Under the pieces are notes generated by a model. That model was not told the DNA's origin. It did no database searches and was given only the letters and a program-made list of their open reading frames with translations. Shown here in pieces: positions 35,794-43,232 of a DNA stretch of 64,000 bases. The DNA comes from JBBPYC01 sp965218765 (GTDB lineage: Bacteria; Pseudomonadota; Gammaproteobacteria; Burkholderiales; Burkholderiaceae_C). The stretch's first letter is position 1; the number at the start of each line of letters is the position of its first letter. Where the stretch lies: contig CBDCLU010000002.1 of the NCBI GenBank assembly GCA_965218765.1, forward strand, positions 1,674,001 to 1,738,000, read 5' to 3'. The translations under genes were made by a program, and so were the position numbers.

Positions 35794-36335
35794 GCGGTGC
35801 GCTTTCCGGGTCGATAGTGGAACTGGCCGGCAGCCGCGCGTTCGAGCAGCCAGCCGGCGATGTTGGGCGGGTCGTTCAGCGCGAGCACTGCCGGCATCGG
35901 CATGGCCGGCGGCAGCTGGTCGGGCGCATCGGTGGCGACGGCGACGATGTTCGGATCGCTCGGGAACATCGGGGGATGCGTCAGTGCGATGCGCACGATC
36001 TCGATCTTCGGCAGCTCGCTGCGCTTGAAGCCTTCGACCAGCGCCCAGTCGACCGCAGGGTCCAGTTGCGCGAGCAGCGCATGCACGTCGGGCGCGGCGC
36101 GTTGTGGATACTCACGCATCAGCGCCGAGCGCCGGTCGGATGCGATCAGCACCTCGAACGCGCCGGCTGCGCGGTGCCGGTAGCTGTCCTTGGCCGGGTG
36201 GTCGATGTCGAATTCGTGATGCGCATGCTTGACCACCGAGACCCGCTGGCCAGCCGCCTTGAGCAGCGCGATCAACTGCTCGACCAGCGTCGTCTTGCCC
36301 GCACCGGACCAGCCGGCAAAGCCGACGACGTTCAT
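35790..36335 (-). CDS. mobB: molybdopterin-guanine dinucleotide biosynthesis adaptor MobB
   Basis: A 181-residue P-loop GTPase: Walker A GWSGAGKTTLV directly after the start, VVKHAHHEFDIDHPAKDSYRHRAAGA, and DWALVEGFKRSELPKIE, all typical of MobB. It assists MobA in attaching GMP to the cofactor. A 70-base gap separates it from thrC, and it is the first gene of the mobB-moeA-moaD block. Confidence 0.94.
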   Translation of the reverse strand: MNVVGFAGWSGAGKTTLVEQLIALLKAAGQRVSVVKHAHHEFDIDHPAKDSYRHRAAGAFEVLIASDRRSALMREYPQRAAPDVHALLAQLDPAVDWALVEGFKRSELPKIEIVRIALTHPPMFPSDPNIVAVATDAPDQLPPAMPMPAVLALNDPPNIAGWLLERAAAGQFHYRPGKRTA

Positions 36336-36405
36336 CCGGGCAGAACCGCTTCGCTATGCTTTGGATAGCTGAAAGCGCAGACTGCACCTTCGCATCGGGC
36401 GTTTT

Positions 36406-37872
36406 TCATGCAAATTCCCGGCATACATCGGCAATCAGCGTCTTGACGACGCCCGCATCCGGCTCGATCGCCTGCACGCGCCGCGGCAGCGCCTCGATGC
36501 CCGCAAAGCGTGCAGGCCGCGCGGGCACTGTCCCAAGCGCTTCCTCGATCGTCTCGGCAAACTTGATCGGCAGCGCGGTCTCCAGCACGATCATCGGCAC
36601 GCCGGGCTGCAGATGCTGGCGTGCGACTTTCAACGCATCGGCGGTGTGTGGATCGATCGTGATCGCGTATTTCTCGTGCGCCTCGCGGATGGTGGCGATC
36701 CGGTCGGCGTGCGTGCTCTTGCCGCTCGCAAAGCCGAAGCGTTCTGCAGCCTGCCTGAAGGCCGGATCGCCGCCGAGGTCGAACCGGCCTTGGCTGCTCA
36801 ACTGCCGGCCGAACAGGTCGGCGCAGCGCGCGGCGTCGCGCCCCAGCAGGTCGAACACGAAGCGCTCGAAATTGCTGGCTTTCGAGATGTCCATCGACGG
36901 ACTCGAGGTCTCGTGCGTGTCGGCGCCGGTGCGCACGCGATACACGCCGGTGCGGAAGAACTCGTCGAGCACGTCGTTCTCGTTGGTGGCGGCCACCAGG
37001 TGCGCGATCGGCAGGCCCATCATGCGCGCGACGTGGCCCGCGCAGACGTTGCCGAAGTTGCCGGATGGCACCGTGAAGCTGACTTGCGCGGCAGCCTCCC
37101 GGTCGTCGCCGTCGTCGGCCGGCAATTCGGCGGTGGCCTGGAAGTAGCCCGCGAAGTAGTAGACCACCTGCGCGAGCAGCCGCGCCCAGTTGATCGAGTT
37201 CACCGTGCCGATGCGCCACTTGCGCTTGAAATCGAGGTCGTTGCTGACCGCCTTCACGATGTCCTGGCAATCATCGAACACGCCGCGCACCGCGAGGTTG
37301 TGGATGTTGGCGTCCTGCAGGCTGTACATCTGCGCCTGCTGGAACGCGCTCATGCGGCCCTGCGGGCTCAGCATGAAGACGCGAATGCCGGTTTTGCCGC
37401 GCATCGCGTATTCGGCCGCCGAACCAGTGTCGCCACTGGTTGCGCCCAGGATATTGATCTGCTCGCCGCGGCGTGCCAGCTCGTATTCGAACAAGGCCCC
37501 GAGCAATTGCATCGCCATGTCCTTGAACGCCAGCGTCGGGCCGTTCGACAGCGCCTGCAGGTACAGGCCGCCTTCGAGGGGCTTCAACGGCACGATCTGA
37601 TGGCTGCCGAACGCTTCGCGCGTGTAGGTCTTCTCGCAGATGGCGCGCAGGTCAGCGGCCGGGATGTCGTCGATGTAGCGCGACAGGATTTCGAACGCGA
37701 GTGCCGCGTAGCCGTCGTTGTCGTGCACGCGGCGCCAGGATTTGAGCGTGGCGGTGTCGATCTGCGGGTAATGCTCGGGCAGGTACAGCCCGCCATCGGG
37801 CGCGAGGCCTTCGAGCAGGATGTCGCAGAACTTCTTCTGCGCCGTGTCGCCGCGGGTGGAGAGGTAATTCAT
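36406..37872 (-). CDS. thrC: threonine synthase
   Basis: A 488-residue PLP enzyme that converts O-phosphohomoserine to threonine. It begins MNYLSTRGDTAQKKF, typical of the long proteobacterial form. The PLP lysine is in LAFKDMAMQ, phosphate binding in GATSGDTGSAAEYAM, and SGNFGNVCAGHVARMMG follows. Its ATG overlaps the stop of the PIN-domain toxin gene by 4 bases, so its translation appears coupled to that gene and not directly to hom. Confidence 0.97.
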   Translation of the reverse strand: MNYLSTRGDTAQKKFCDILLEGLAPDGGLYLPEHYPQIDTATLKSWRRVHDNDGYAALAFEILSRYIDDIPAADLRAICEKTYTREAFGSHQIVPLKPLEGGLYLQALSNGPTLAFKDMAMQLLGALFEYELARRGEQINILGATSGDTGSAAEYAMRGKTGIRVFMLSPQGRMSAFQQAQMYSLQDANIHNLAVRGVFDDCQDIVKAVSNDLDFKRKWRIGTVNSINWARLLAQVVYYFAGYFQATAELPADDGDDREAAAQVSFTVPSGNFGNVCAGHVARMMGLPIAHLVAATNENDVLDEFFRTGVYRVRTGADTHETSSPSMDISKASNFERFVFDLLGRDAARCADLFGRQLSSQGRFDLGGDPAFRQAAERFGFASGKSTHADRIATIREAHEKYAITIDPHTADALKVARQHLQPGVPMIVLETALPIKFAETIEEALGTVPARPARFAGIEALPRRVQAIEPDAGVVKTLIADVCREFA

Positions 37873-38276
37873 TCTTCGGAAGGCGCGATCAGCGTCACAT
37901 CGGGGAAATAGGTCATAAAGCGTTTGCGGTCACGAGTGAGGATCGGGCGGCCTTCGGCTTGCGCATGCGCACCGATGAAGAAATCAGGCAAGGTCACGCT
38001 CATCGCACCGCGGTTGCGCCGGTAGGCAAGATGCACCTGTGCCGCATGCCAGGCGGCGGCGCGCGGAATCTCGATCATGTGCAACCCGAGGTCCGAGATG
38101 AATTCGTCGAGCTTTGCCCGGGTTTCGAACGACTTGGCGATCTCGGCGTAGATCACGAGGTTGATCGCCGACCCGCCTGCGCGGCGCTGGGCTTCAAGCT
38201 GCGTGAACGACCAATCGGCCCAGCGCGCGTCGGCTTCGATCACATCGATCAACACGCAACTGTCGACGAGCGTCAT
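37869..38276 (-). CDS. vapC: PIN-domain RNase toxin, VapC family
   Basis: A 135-residue PIN domain. Conserved acids are visible: Asp5 in LVDSCVLIDV, Glu near 44 in VIYAEIAKSF, Asp near 93 in VTLPDFFIGAHA and the following Asp in ILTRDRKRF. VapC toxins cleave tRNA or rRNA and are neutralised by the cognate VapB. ATG 38276 overlaps the antitoxin stop, and the toxin stop overlaps the thrC start, both as ATGA. Activity has to be inferred; the motif set appears complete. Confidence 0.9.
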   Translation of the reverse strand: MTLVDSCVLIDVIEADARWADWSFTQLEAQRRAGGSAINLVIYAEIAKSFETRAKLDEFISDLGLHMIEIPRAAAWHAAQVHLAYRRNRGAMSVTLPDFFIGAHAQAEGRPILTRDRKRFMTYFPDVTLIAPSEE

Positions 38277-38518
38277 CGGCCCCAGTCGTCGCCGCGCGTG
38301 ATGCGCATGATTTCGTCGGTCGGCATCTTCAGGATGCCGGTGCCGCGCCATTTGGCGAACGGGTTTTCTTCAGCGGGCGGCTTCGGCACCGCGACCATGC
38401 GCACGCTGCCGTCGGGCATCGGCTCGTAGTCGACTTCCTCGCCGGGTTTGACGCCGAGGTGCTTGCGAACTGCCTTGGGTACGGTGACCTGGCTTTTACT
38501 GGTCAGTGCATAGCTCAT
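38273..38518 (-). CDS. vapB: AbrB/MazE-fold antitoxin, VapB family
   Basis: An 81-residue antitoxin. The N-terminal swapped-hairpin DNA-binding domain reads SKSQVTVPKAVRKHLGVKPGEEVDYE; the C-terminal half (NPFAKWRGTGILKMPTDEIMRITRGDDW) is the acidic, flexible toxin-binding tail. ATG 38518 follows AAGGG at a good distance; a TTG two codons upstream is the alternative. It presumably represses its own promoter at the inverted repeat at 38538-38561. Confidence 0.9.
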   Translation of the reverse strand: MSYALTSKSQVTVPKAVRKHLGVKPGEEVDYEPMPDGSVRMVAVPKPPAEENPFAKWRGTGILKMPTDEIMRITRGDDWGR

Positions 38519-38537
38519 GCGCAAAACCCTTCGGAAA

Positions 38538-38561
38538 AGTAATACTAGTTATTGTATTACT
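38538..38561. promoter_or_regulatory. 8-bp perfect inverted repeat, candidate VapB operator and promoter
   Basis: AGTAATAC-tagttatt-GTATTACT, a perfect inverted repeat with an 8-base spacer, lies 20 bases upstream of the vapB ATG and 10 bases from the hom stop. It is the only strongly AT-rich patch in this operon. AbrB-fold antitoxins bind such sites to repress their own operon, and AT-rich half-sites could double as a -10 element. The symmetry is certain; the binding is inferred. Confidence 0.6.
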
Positions 38562-38571
38562 CACGAGTGAA

Positions 38572-39918
38572 TCAGGCCAGCTCCTCCTTGCGAATCCGCA
38601 CGATCGGTGCAAGCACGCTTGGCAGCGCCTGCAGCTCGGCCAGCGCTTTATTCATCGTCGCCTCGCGCGTATCGTGCGTGAGCATGATCAGGTCGGTCGA
38701 GGTCGCGCCTTCGCCGCCCACTTCGTCGGCTTCACGCTGCAGCAGCGCGTCGATCGAGATGCCGGCGCCGGCGACGATTCGCGTGACTTCGGCGAGCACG
38801 CCGGCTTCGTCCGCGACGCGAAGGCGCAGGTAGTAGCTCGTGACCACATCGTCCATCGGCACGATCGGCGACTCGGCGCCAGCCTGCTCGAATGTGTCGG
38901 GCTGGAACGCGAGGTGCGGCACGCGGTGCGCGGCATCGGCCGTGTGCAGCCGGGTCACATCGACCAGGTCGGCGATCACGGCGCTGGCCGTGGGCTCGCT
39001 GCCCGCACCCTTGCCGTAATAGAGCGTGGTGCCGACCGCGTCGCCATGCACGACGACCGCGTTCATCGCGCCTTCGACATTCGCGATGAGACGTTTGGCC
39101 GGCACCAGGCAAGGATGCACACGCAGCTCGACGCCCTGCGCGCGGCGCTTGGCGATGCCGAGCAGCTTGATCCGGTAGCCGAGCTGCTCGGCGTAGCGGA
39201 TGTCCTGCGCAGCGAGCTTCGTGATGCCTTCGACATACGCTCTGTCGAACTGCACGGGGATGCCGAATGCGATCGCGCTCATCAACGTGGCCTTGTGCGC
39301 GGCGTCCACGCCTTCGATGTCGAAGGTCGGGTCGGCTTCCGCATAGCCGAGCGCCTGGGCCTGCTTCAAGACCGTGTCGAAGTCCAGGCCCTTGTCCCGC
39401 ATCTCGGACAGGATGAAATTCGTGGTGCCGTTGATGATGCCGGCGATCCATTCGATCCGGTTCGCAGACAGGCCTTCGCGCAGCGCCTTGATGATCGGGA
39501 TGCCGCCCGCGACGGCCGCTTCGAACGCGACCATCACGCCGCGCTGGTGCGCTGCCGCAAAAATTTCGGTGCCGTGCACGGCCAGCAGCGCCTTGTTCGC
39601 GGTGACCACGTGCTTGCCGGCCGCAATCGCCTCCATCACGAGCTGGCGTGCGATGCCGTAGCCGCCGATCAGCTCGATCACGATGTCGATGTCGGGGTTG
39701 TCGATCACCTGGCGCGCATCGGCAACCACCTTCACCTGCTCGCCGACCAGCGCCTGCGCGCGCGCCGTGTCCAGGTCCGCGACCATCGTGATCTCGATGC
39801 CGCGGCCTGCGCGGCGCCGGATCTCGTGCTGGTTGCGCTGCAGCACCGCGAACGTGCCGCCGCCGACGGTGCCGATGCCGAGCAGGCCGACCTGGATGGG
39901 TTTGATCGTTGGATTCAT
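38572..39918 (-). CDS. hom: homoserine dehydrogenase
   Basis: A 448-residue monofunctional enzyme of the threonine/methionine branch, reducing aspartate semialdehyde. NAD(P) binding is GLLGIGTVGGGT; the catalytic region includes KALLAVHG, GIINGTTNFILSEM and YAEADPTFDIEGVDAAHKATLM; a C-terminal ACT domain (SYYLRLRVADEAGVLAEVTRI) gives feedback control by threonine. In many Burkholderiales thrC follows directly; here vapBC lies between them. Confidence 0.97.
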   Translation of the reverse strand: MNPTIKPIQVGLLGIGTVGGGTFAVLQRNQHEIRRRAGRGIEITMVADLDTARAQALVGEQVKVVADARQVIDNPDIDIVIELIGGYGIARQLVMEAIAAGKHVVTANKALLAVHGTEIFAAAHQRGVMVAFEAAVAGGIPIIKALREGLSANRIEWIAGIINGTTNFILSEMRDKGLDFDTVLKQAQALGYAEADPTFDIEGVDAAHKATLMSAIAFGIPVQFDRAYVEGITKLAAQDIRYAEQLGYRIKLLGIAKRRAQGVELRVHPCLVPAKRLIANVEGAMNAVVVHGDAVGTTLYYGKGAGSEPTASAVIADLVDVTRLHTADAAHRVPHLAFQPDTFEQAGAESPIVPMDDVVTSYYLRLRVADEAGVLAEVTRIVAGAGISIDALLQREADEVGGEGATSTDLIMLTHDTREATMNKALAELQALPSVLAPIVRIRKEELA

Positions 39919-39949
39919 CCGGATTTCTCAGTCAAATACCGCGGAGCCG

Positions 39950-41188
39950 TTACTGCAGGCTTGCAACCTTGCTACGATTTCGATAGTTTTCAAGGAATTT
40001 GGCAAGCCGCCCCACCGCTTCGCGCAGGTCGTCCTCGTGCGGCAGAAAGACGATCCGGAAATGGTCCGGATCGGGCCAGTTGAAGCCGGTGCCCTGCACC
40101 AGCATCACGCGGGTTTCCTGCAGCAGCTCGAGGAAGAACTGCTGATCGTCCTGAATTGGATAGACGGCCGGATCGAGCCGCGGAAACATGTAGAGCGCCG
40201 CTTTCGGCTTGACGCAGCTGACGCCTGGAATGGCGGTGATCAGTTCGTGGGCGAGATCCCGCTGGCGCCGCAGGCGCCCGCCTTCGCCGATCAGCTCGTG
40301 GATGCTCTGGTAGCCACCCAACGCGGTCTGGATCGCCCACTGGCCCGGCACGTTCGAGCACAGCCGCATGTTCGACAGCATGTTCAGGCCTTCGATGTAG
40401 TCGGCCGCCGGCTTCTTGTCGCCGGACACCACCAGCCAGCCCGCGCGGTAGCCGCAGGAGCGGTAGCTTTTCGACAGCGAGTTGAACGTCAGCGTCAGTA
40501 CGTCTTCCGACAGCGATGCGATCGCGGTGTGCTGCACGCCGTCGTACAGCACCTTGTCATAGACCTCGTCGGCGAACAGCACCAGACCATGCTCGCGCGC
40601 AAGCTGCACGATGTCTTGCAGCAGTTCGTCCGAATACAGCGCGCCGGTCGGGTTGTTCGGGTTGATCACGACGATGCCACGCGTGGCCGGCGTGATCTTG
40701 GCGCGCAGGTCATCGAGGTCCGGCAGCCAGCCGTTCGCCTCGTCGCAGCGGTAATGCACCGGGCGGCCGCCGGACAAGCTGACGGCGGCGGTCCACAGCG
40801 GGTAGTCGGGCATCGGCAGCAGCATTTCGTCGCCGTTGTCGAGCAGCGCGTTGGTCGCCATCACGATCAGTTCCGACGCCCCGTTGCCCAGGTAGATGTC
40901 GTCCAGCGTGACGCCGGTGATGCCCTGCTTCTGTGTCTCGTGCATCACGGCCTTGCGCGCTGCAAAAATGCCTTTGCTGTCCGAATAGCCGCTCGAGTCC
41001 GGCAGATTGCGGATCATGTCCTGCTGAATTTCCTCTGGGGCATCGAATCCGAACACTGCGAGGTTGCCGATGTTCAGCTTGATGATCTTGTGGCCGTCTT
41101 CCTCCATCCGCTTGGCGTGTTCCATGATCGGGCCGCGGATGTCGTAGCAGACGTTGGCCAGCTTGGCCGACTTTGGAATCGTTCTCAC
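39950..41188 (-). CDS. pyridoxal-phosphate aminotransferase, AlaA-like (alanine/valine-forming)
   Basis: A 412-residue class I/II aminotransferase that opens IPKSAKLANVCYDIRGPIMEHAKRMEEDGHKIIKLNIGN, the AlaA (glutamate-pyruvate transaminase) signature. PLP contacts: NPNNPTGALYS, FADEVYDKV, and Lys in SLSKSYRSCGYRAGW. The start is GTG 41188, one copy of a duplicated TGTGAGAACGATT; the other copy starts a five-codon mini-ORF that has the better ribosome-binding site. It lies 31 bases upstream of hom, supplying the usual alaA-hom-thrC order. Confidence 0.93.
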   Translation of the reverse strand: MRTIPKSAKLANVCYDIRGPIMEHAKRMEEDGHKIIKLNIGNLAVFGFDAPEEIQQDMIRNLPDSSGYSDSKGIFAARKAVMHETQKQGITGVTLDDIYLGNGASELIVMATNALLDNGDEMLLPMPDYPLWTAAVSLSGGRPVHYRCDEANGWLPDLDDLRAKITPATRGIVVINPNNPTGALYSDELLQDIVQLAREHGLVLFADEVYDKVLYDGVQHTAIASLSEDVLTLTFNSLSKSYRSCGYRAGWLVVSGDKKPAADYIEGLNMLSNMRLCSNVPGQWAIQTALGGYQSIHELIGEGGRLRRQRDLAHELITAIPGVSCVKPKAALYMFPRLDPAVYPIQDDQQFFLELLQETRVMLVQGTGFNWPDPDHFRIVFLPHEDDLREAVGRLAKFLENYRNRSKVASLQ

Positions 41189-41402
41189 AAAATCGTTCTC
41201 ACAGATGGCCTTTCGAAGAGCCGGTGGCGGGTATGGCAGGCAGCCCCGCGATTCCCCGGGACGTGGTGATTTCCGCTTGAAATCAGCGGCAAAACCTATA
41301 ATTTGACCACAGTTCAAAGCGTTCTCGTGGCGGCTGCAGTCCCGCTGAAACCGACCTCACGCCCTTACCACCAACGGTTTACTTGTCCCGCTTGCACACC
41401 GC

Positions 41403-41792
41403 ATGAAACTCCAGCCTGATGTATTCGATCGGCCTTCGATCAGCGGTTACGGCCCGGGCTGGGTTGGCATCGATGGGGAAAAAGTATTGCGCAGCGTGGT
41501 GATCGATTCGCTTGGCGGACGCTTCGATTGGGACTGCGCTGACTTTGCGGCGCTCGACGCGAACAGGTTTGCACGGTTGGCCGAACTGGACGTCGAGTTG
41601 ATCGTGTTCGGCAGCGGTGGGCGCCTGCGCTTTCCCCAGCCAGCCTGGCTGGTACCGCTGGTAGCACGCCAGATCGGGGTCGAGACGATGGACACGCAGG
41701 CTGCCTGCCGCACCTACAACATCCTGGCCGGCGAAGGCCGCCGGGTCGCGGCTGCGTTGTTGATCGAACCTTTGCCGTCGGACGAGCGCTGA
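41403..41792 (+). CDS. Mth938-like domain protein (DUF498/NDUFAF3 family)
   Basis: A 129-residue single-domain protein. SGYGPGWVGIDGEKVLRSVVI, ELDVELIVFGSGGRLRFP and GVETMDTQAACRTYNILAGEGRRVAAALL are the conserved pieces of the Mth938/NDUFAF3 fold. The eukaryotic member is a complex I assembly factor; bacterial function is unknown. TATAAT about 100 bases upstream (around 41297) with TTGAAA 15 bases before it may be its promoter. It is divergent from the alaA-like gene. Confidence 0.85.
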   Translation: MKLQPDVFDRPSISGYGPGWVGIDGEKVLRSVVIDSLGGRFDWDCADFAALDANRFARLAELDVELIVFGSGGRLRFPQPAWLVPLVARQIGVETMDTQAACRTYNILAGEGRRVAAALLIEPLPSDER

Positions 41793-42349
41793 CGAGCTGG
41801 TGTGAAGTGGGGACCGCTGCGGCGGCATGGCGGCTCCCGGTGCTGATGCATGACCGCACGTCCTGCTCAGCCGGGTTTCACGCTAAAATGAAAAGCTTGG
41901 CTGCATTTTCAATGCGCTGGATCAAACGTTCCTGCCGGCCACACGTGGAACATTGTGGCTCAGGATTCAACAGATGGTGTGCGAGCTATATGAAAACTTG
42001 GTGAAAACTGGGCCAGACCTGTGCTCAGGCTTTTTTGATTCGCCTGATCGGCTGGTGAAATCAGTAGCGAAGAATCTATCAGAAATGATATTCGGCTGTT
42101 GCGCACTGCGGCGATCAAGAATAATGCTTGACCATGGACAGCTTATAAATAAACAGCAACGAGTGAACAGCAACGCTTGAGGAAAACACCGCTTTTTCGG
42201 GAACTGCGTCGGCATACAGGATTGAGGAAACCGGTTGATCCGACTTTGCCTGGGCTGGTCATGAGCACCGTATCAGCTTTGGCTTGACCCAGGTAGCGCA
42301 GGCCGATTCCCCGTCTTTCATCTTTGACTTTACGGAAAAATCAATCAAC
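41793..42349. other. intergenic region before bcp
   Basis: About 560 bases, AT-richer than the genes around it, with no recognisable protein. A 75-codon plus-strand ORF (41953-42180) has no family resemblance. Two AACAGCAACG copies 14 bases apart (42152-42161, 42166-42175) follow a TTATAAATAAA stretch. Promoter elements for bcp are likely here but not resolved. Confidence 0.4.
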
Positions 42350-42838
42350 ATGGCGATCGTTGTCAATAAACCGCTGCCTGAATTTGAAGCCGTTGCAACC
42401 AGTGGCGTACGCGTCACGAACACGTCGCACAACGGTGGCACGTTGGTGCTGTTTTTTTATCCGAAAGACAATACCCCGGGTTGTACCACGGAAGCGATGC
42501 AGTTTCGCGACAAGCACAAGGAACTCGTAAAGGCAGGCGCCACCGTGTTCGGCGTTTCACGCGACAACATGCGTTCCCACGATGAATTCAAGGCCAAGCT
42601 CGAATTGCCGTTCGAATTGATCGCCGACACCGAGGAAAAGATGTGCCACATGTTTGGCGTCGTGAAAAACAAGATCATGTACGGCAAAAAGGTCAAGGGA
42701 ATCGAACGCAGCACGTTCCTGATCGGCCCGGACGGCTTGCTGCGGCAGGAATGGCGTGGCCTCAAGGTAATTGGCCATGTGGACGAAGTGCTTGCAGCAG
42801 CCAAGGAGATCGGCAAAACGGCGACTGAACCGGTCTGA
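42350..42838 (+). CDS. bcp: thioredoxin-dependent thiol peroxidase (Bcp/PrxQ)
   Basis: A 162-residue peroxiredoxin. FFYPKDNTPGCTTEAMQFRD carries the peroxidatic Cys; there is no Cys five residues later (GCTTEAMQF), so this is not the two-Cys PrxQ loop form, and Cys near 102 (KMCHMFGV) could be a resolving residue. It reduces hydroperoxides with thioredoxin. ATG 42350 matches the conserved N-terminus; longer frames would start at TTG. Confidence 0.93.
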   Translation: MAIVVNKPLPEFEAVATSGVRVTNTSHNGGTLVLFFYPKDNTPGCTTEAMQFRDKHKELVKAGATVFGVSRDNMRSHDEFKAKLELPFELIADTEEKMCHMFGVVKNKIMYGKKVKGIERSTFLIGPDGLLRQEWRGLKVIGHVDEVLAAAKEIGKTATEPV

Positions 42839-43232
42839 TACGCCAGTTGACCGATGCGGCTTTGGCAGTGGCGATCTCCGATTCCGTTCTGTGGAACAGC
42901 GATTTCCAGGTTTTCCCGTCGTCCATTTTTTCCCCGGCCTTGACCGCGCACGACTTCTGCCATGAGAACAAGCGCCTGGTTTGCTCGCGTTGTTGTTTGA
43001 CGTTAATTGAATAAGGCCGTCCGGCCAGCCCGGCGGCTTTTTTGTTTCTGGCAGCGGCCCATTTGACGACCAGCCTTATTGCCGATTTCCAGTGGTCTTC
43101 GCCGCTCGGCACGCTTTCGTCGCTCCTGCAGTCAGCGCGTTTTCCCGCAGCCGCACGCCCATCGCCCAGTACGTTTTTTGATTCAGCCTGTGCGTGAGAA
43201 CGCTGAGGCACCTTTTGCTCCAGACCCAATCC
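42839..43232. other. intergenic region between bcp and phoH2-type gene
   Basis: About 390 bases without a gene. It contains the terminator at 43016-43044; the remainder, toward 43233, should hold the promoter of the PIN-PhoH gene. Nothing else was recognised. Confidence 0.5.
43016..43044 (+). terminator. intrinsic terminator downstream of bcp
   Basis: GCCGTCCGG-ccagc-CCGGCGGC (one bulged T) followed by TTTTTTG on the plus strand: a strong hairpin with U-run about 180 bases after bcp and ahead of the PIN-PhoH gene. Confidence 0.75.

Noticed and set aside
41953..42180. A 75-codon ORF before bcp
   Set aside because: GTG start without a ribosome-binding site, unusual residue composition and no resemblance to any family.
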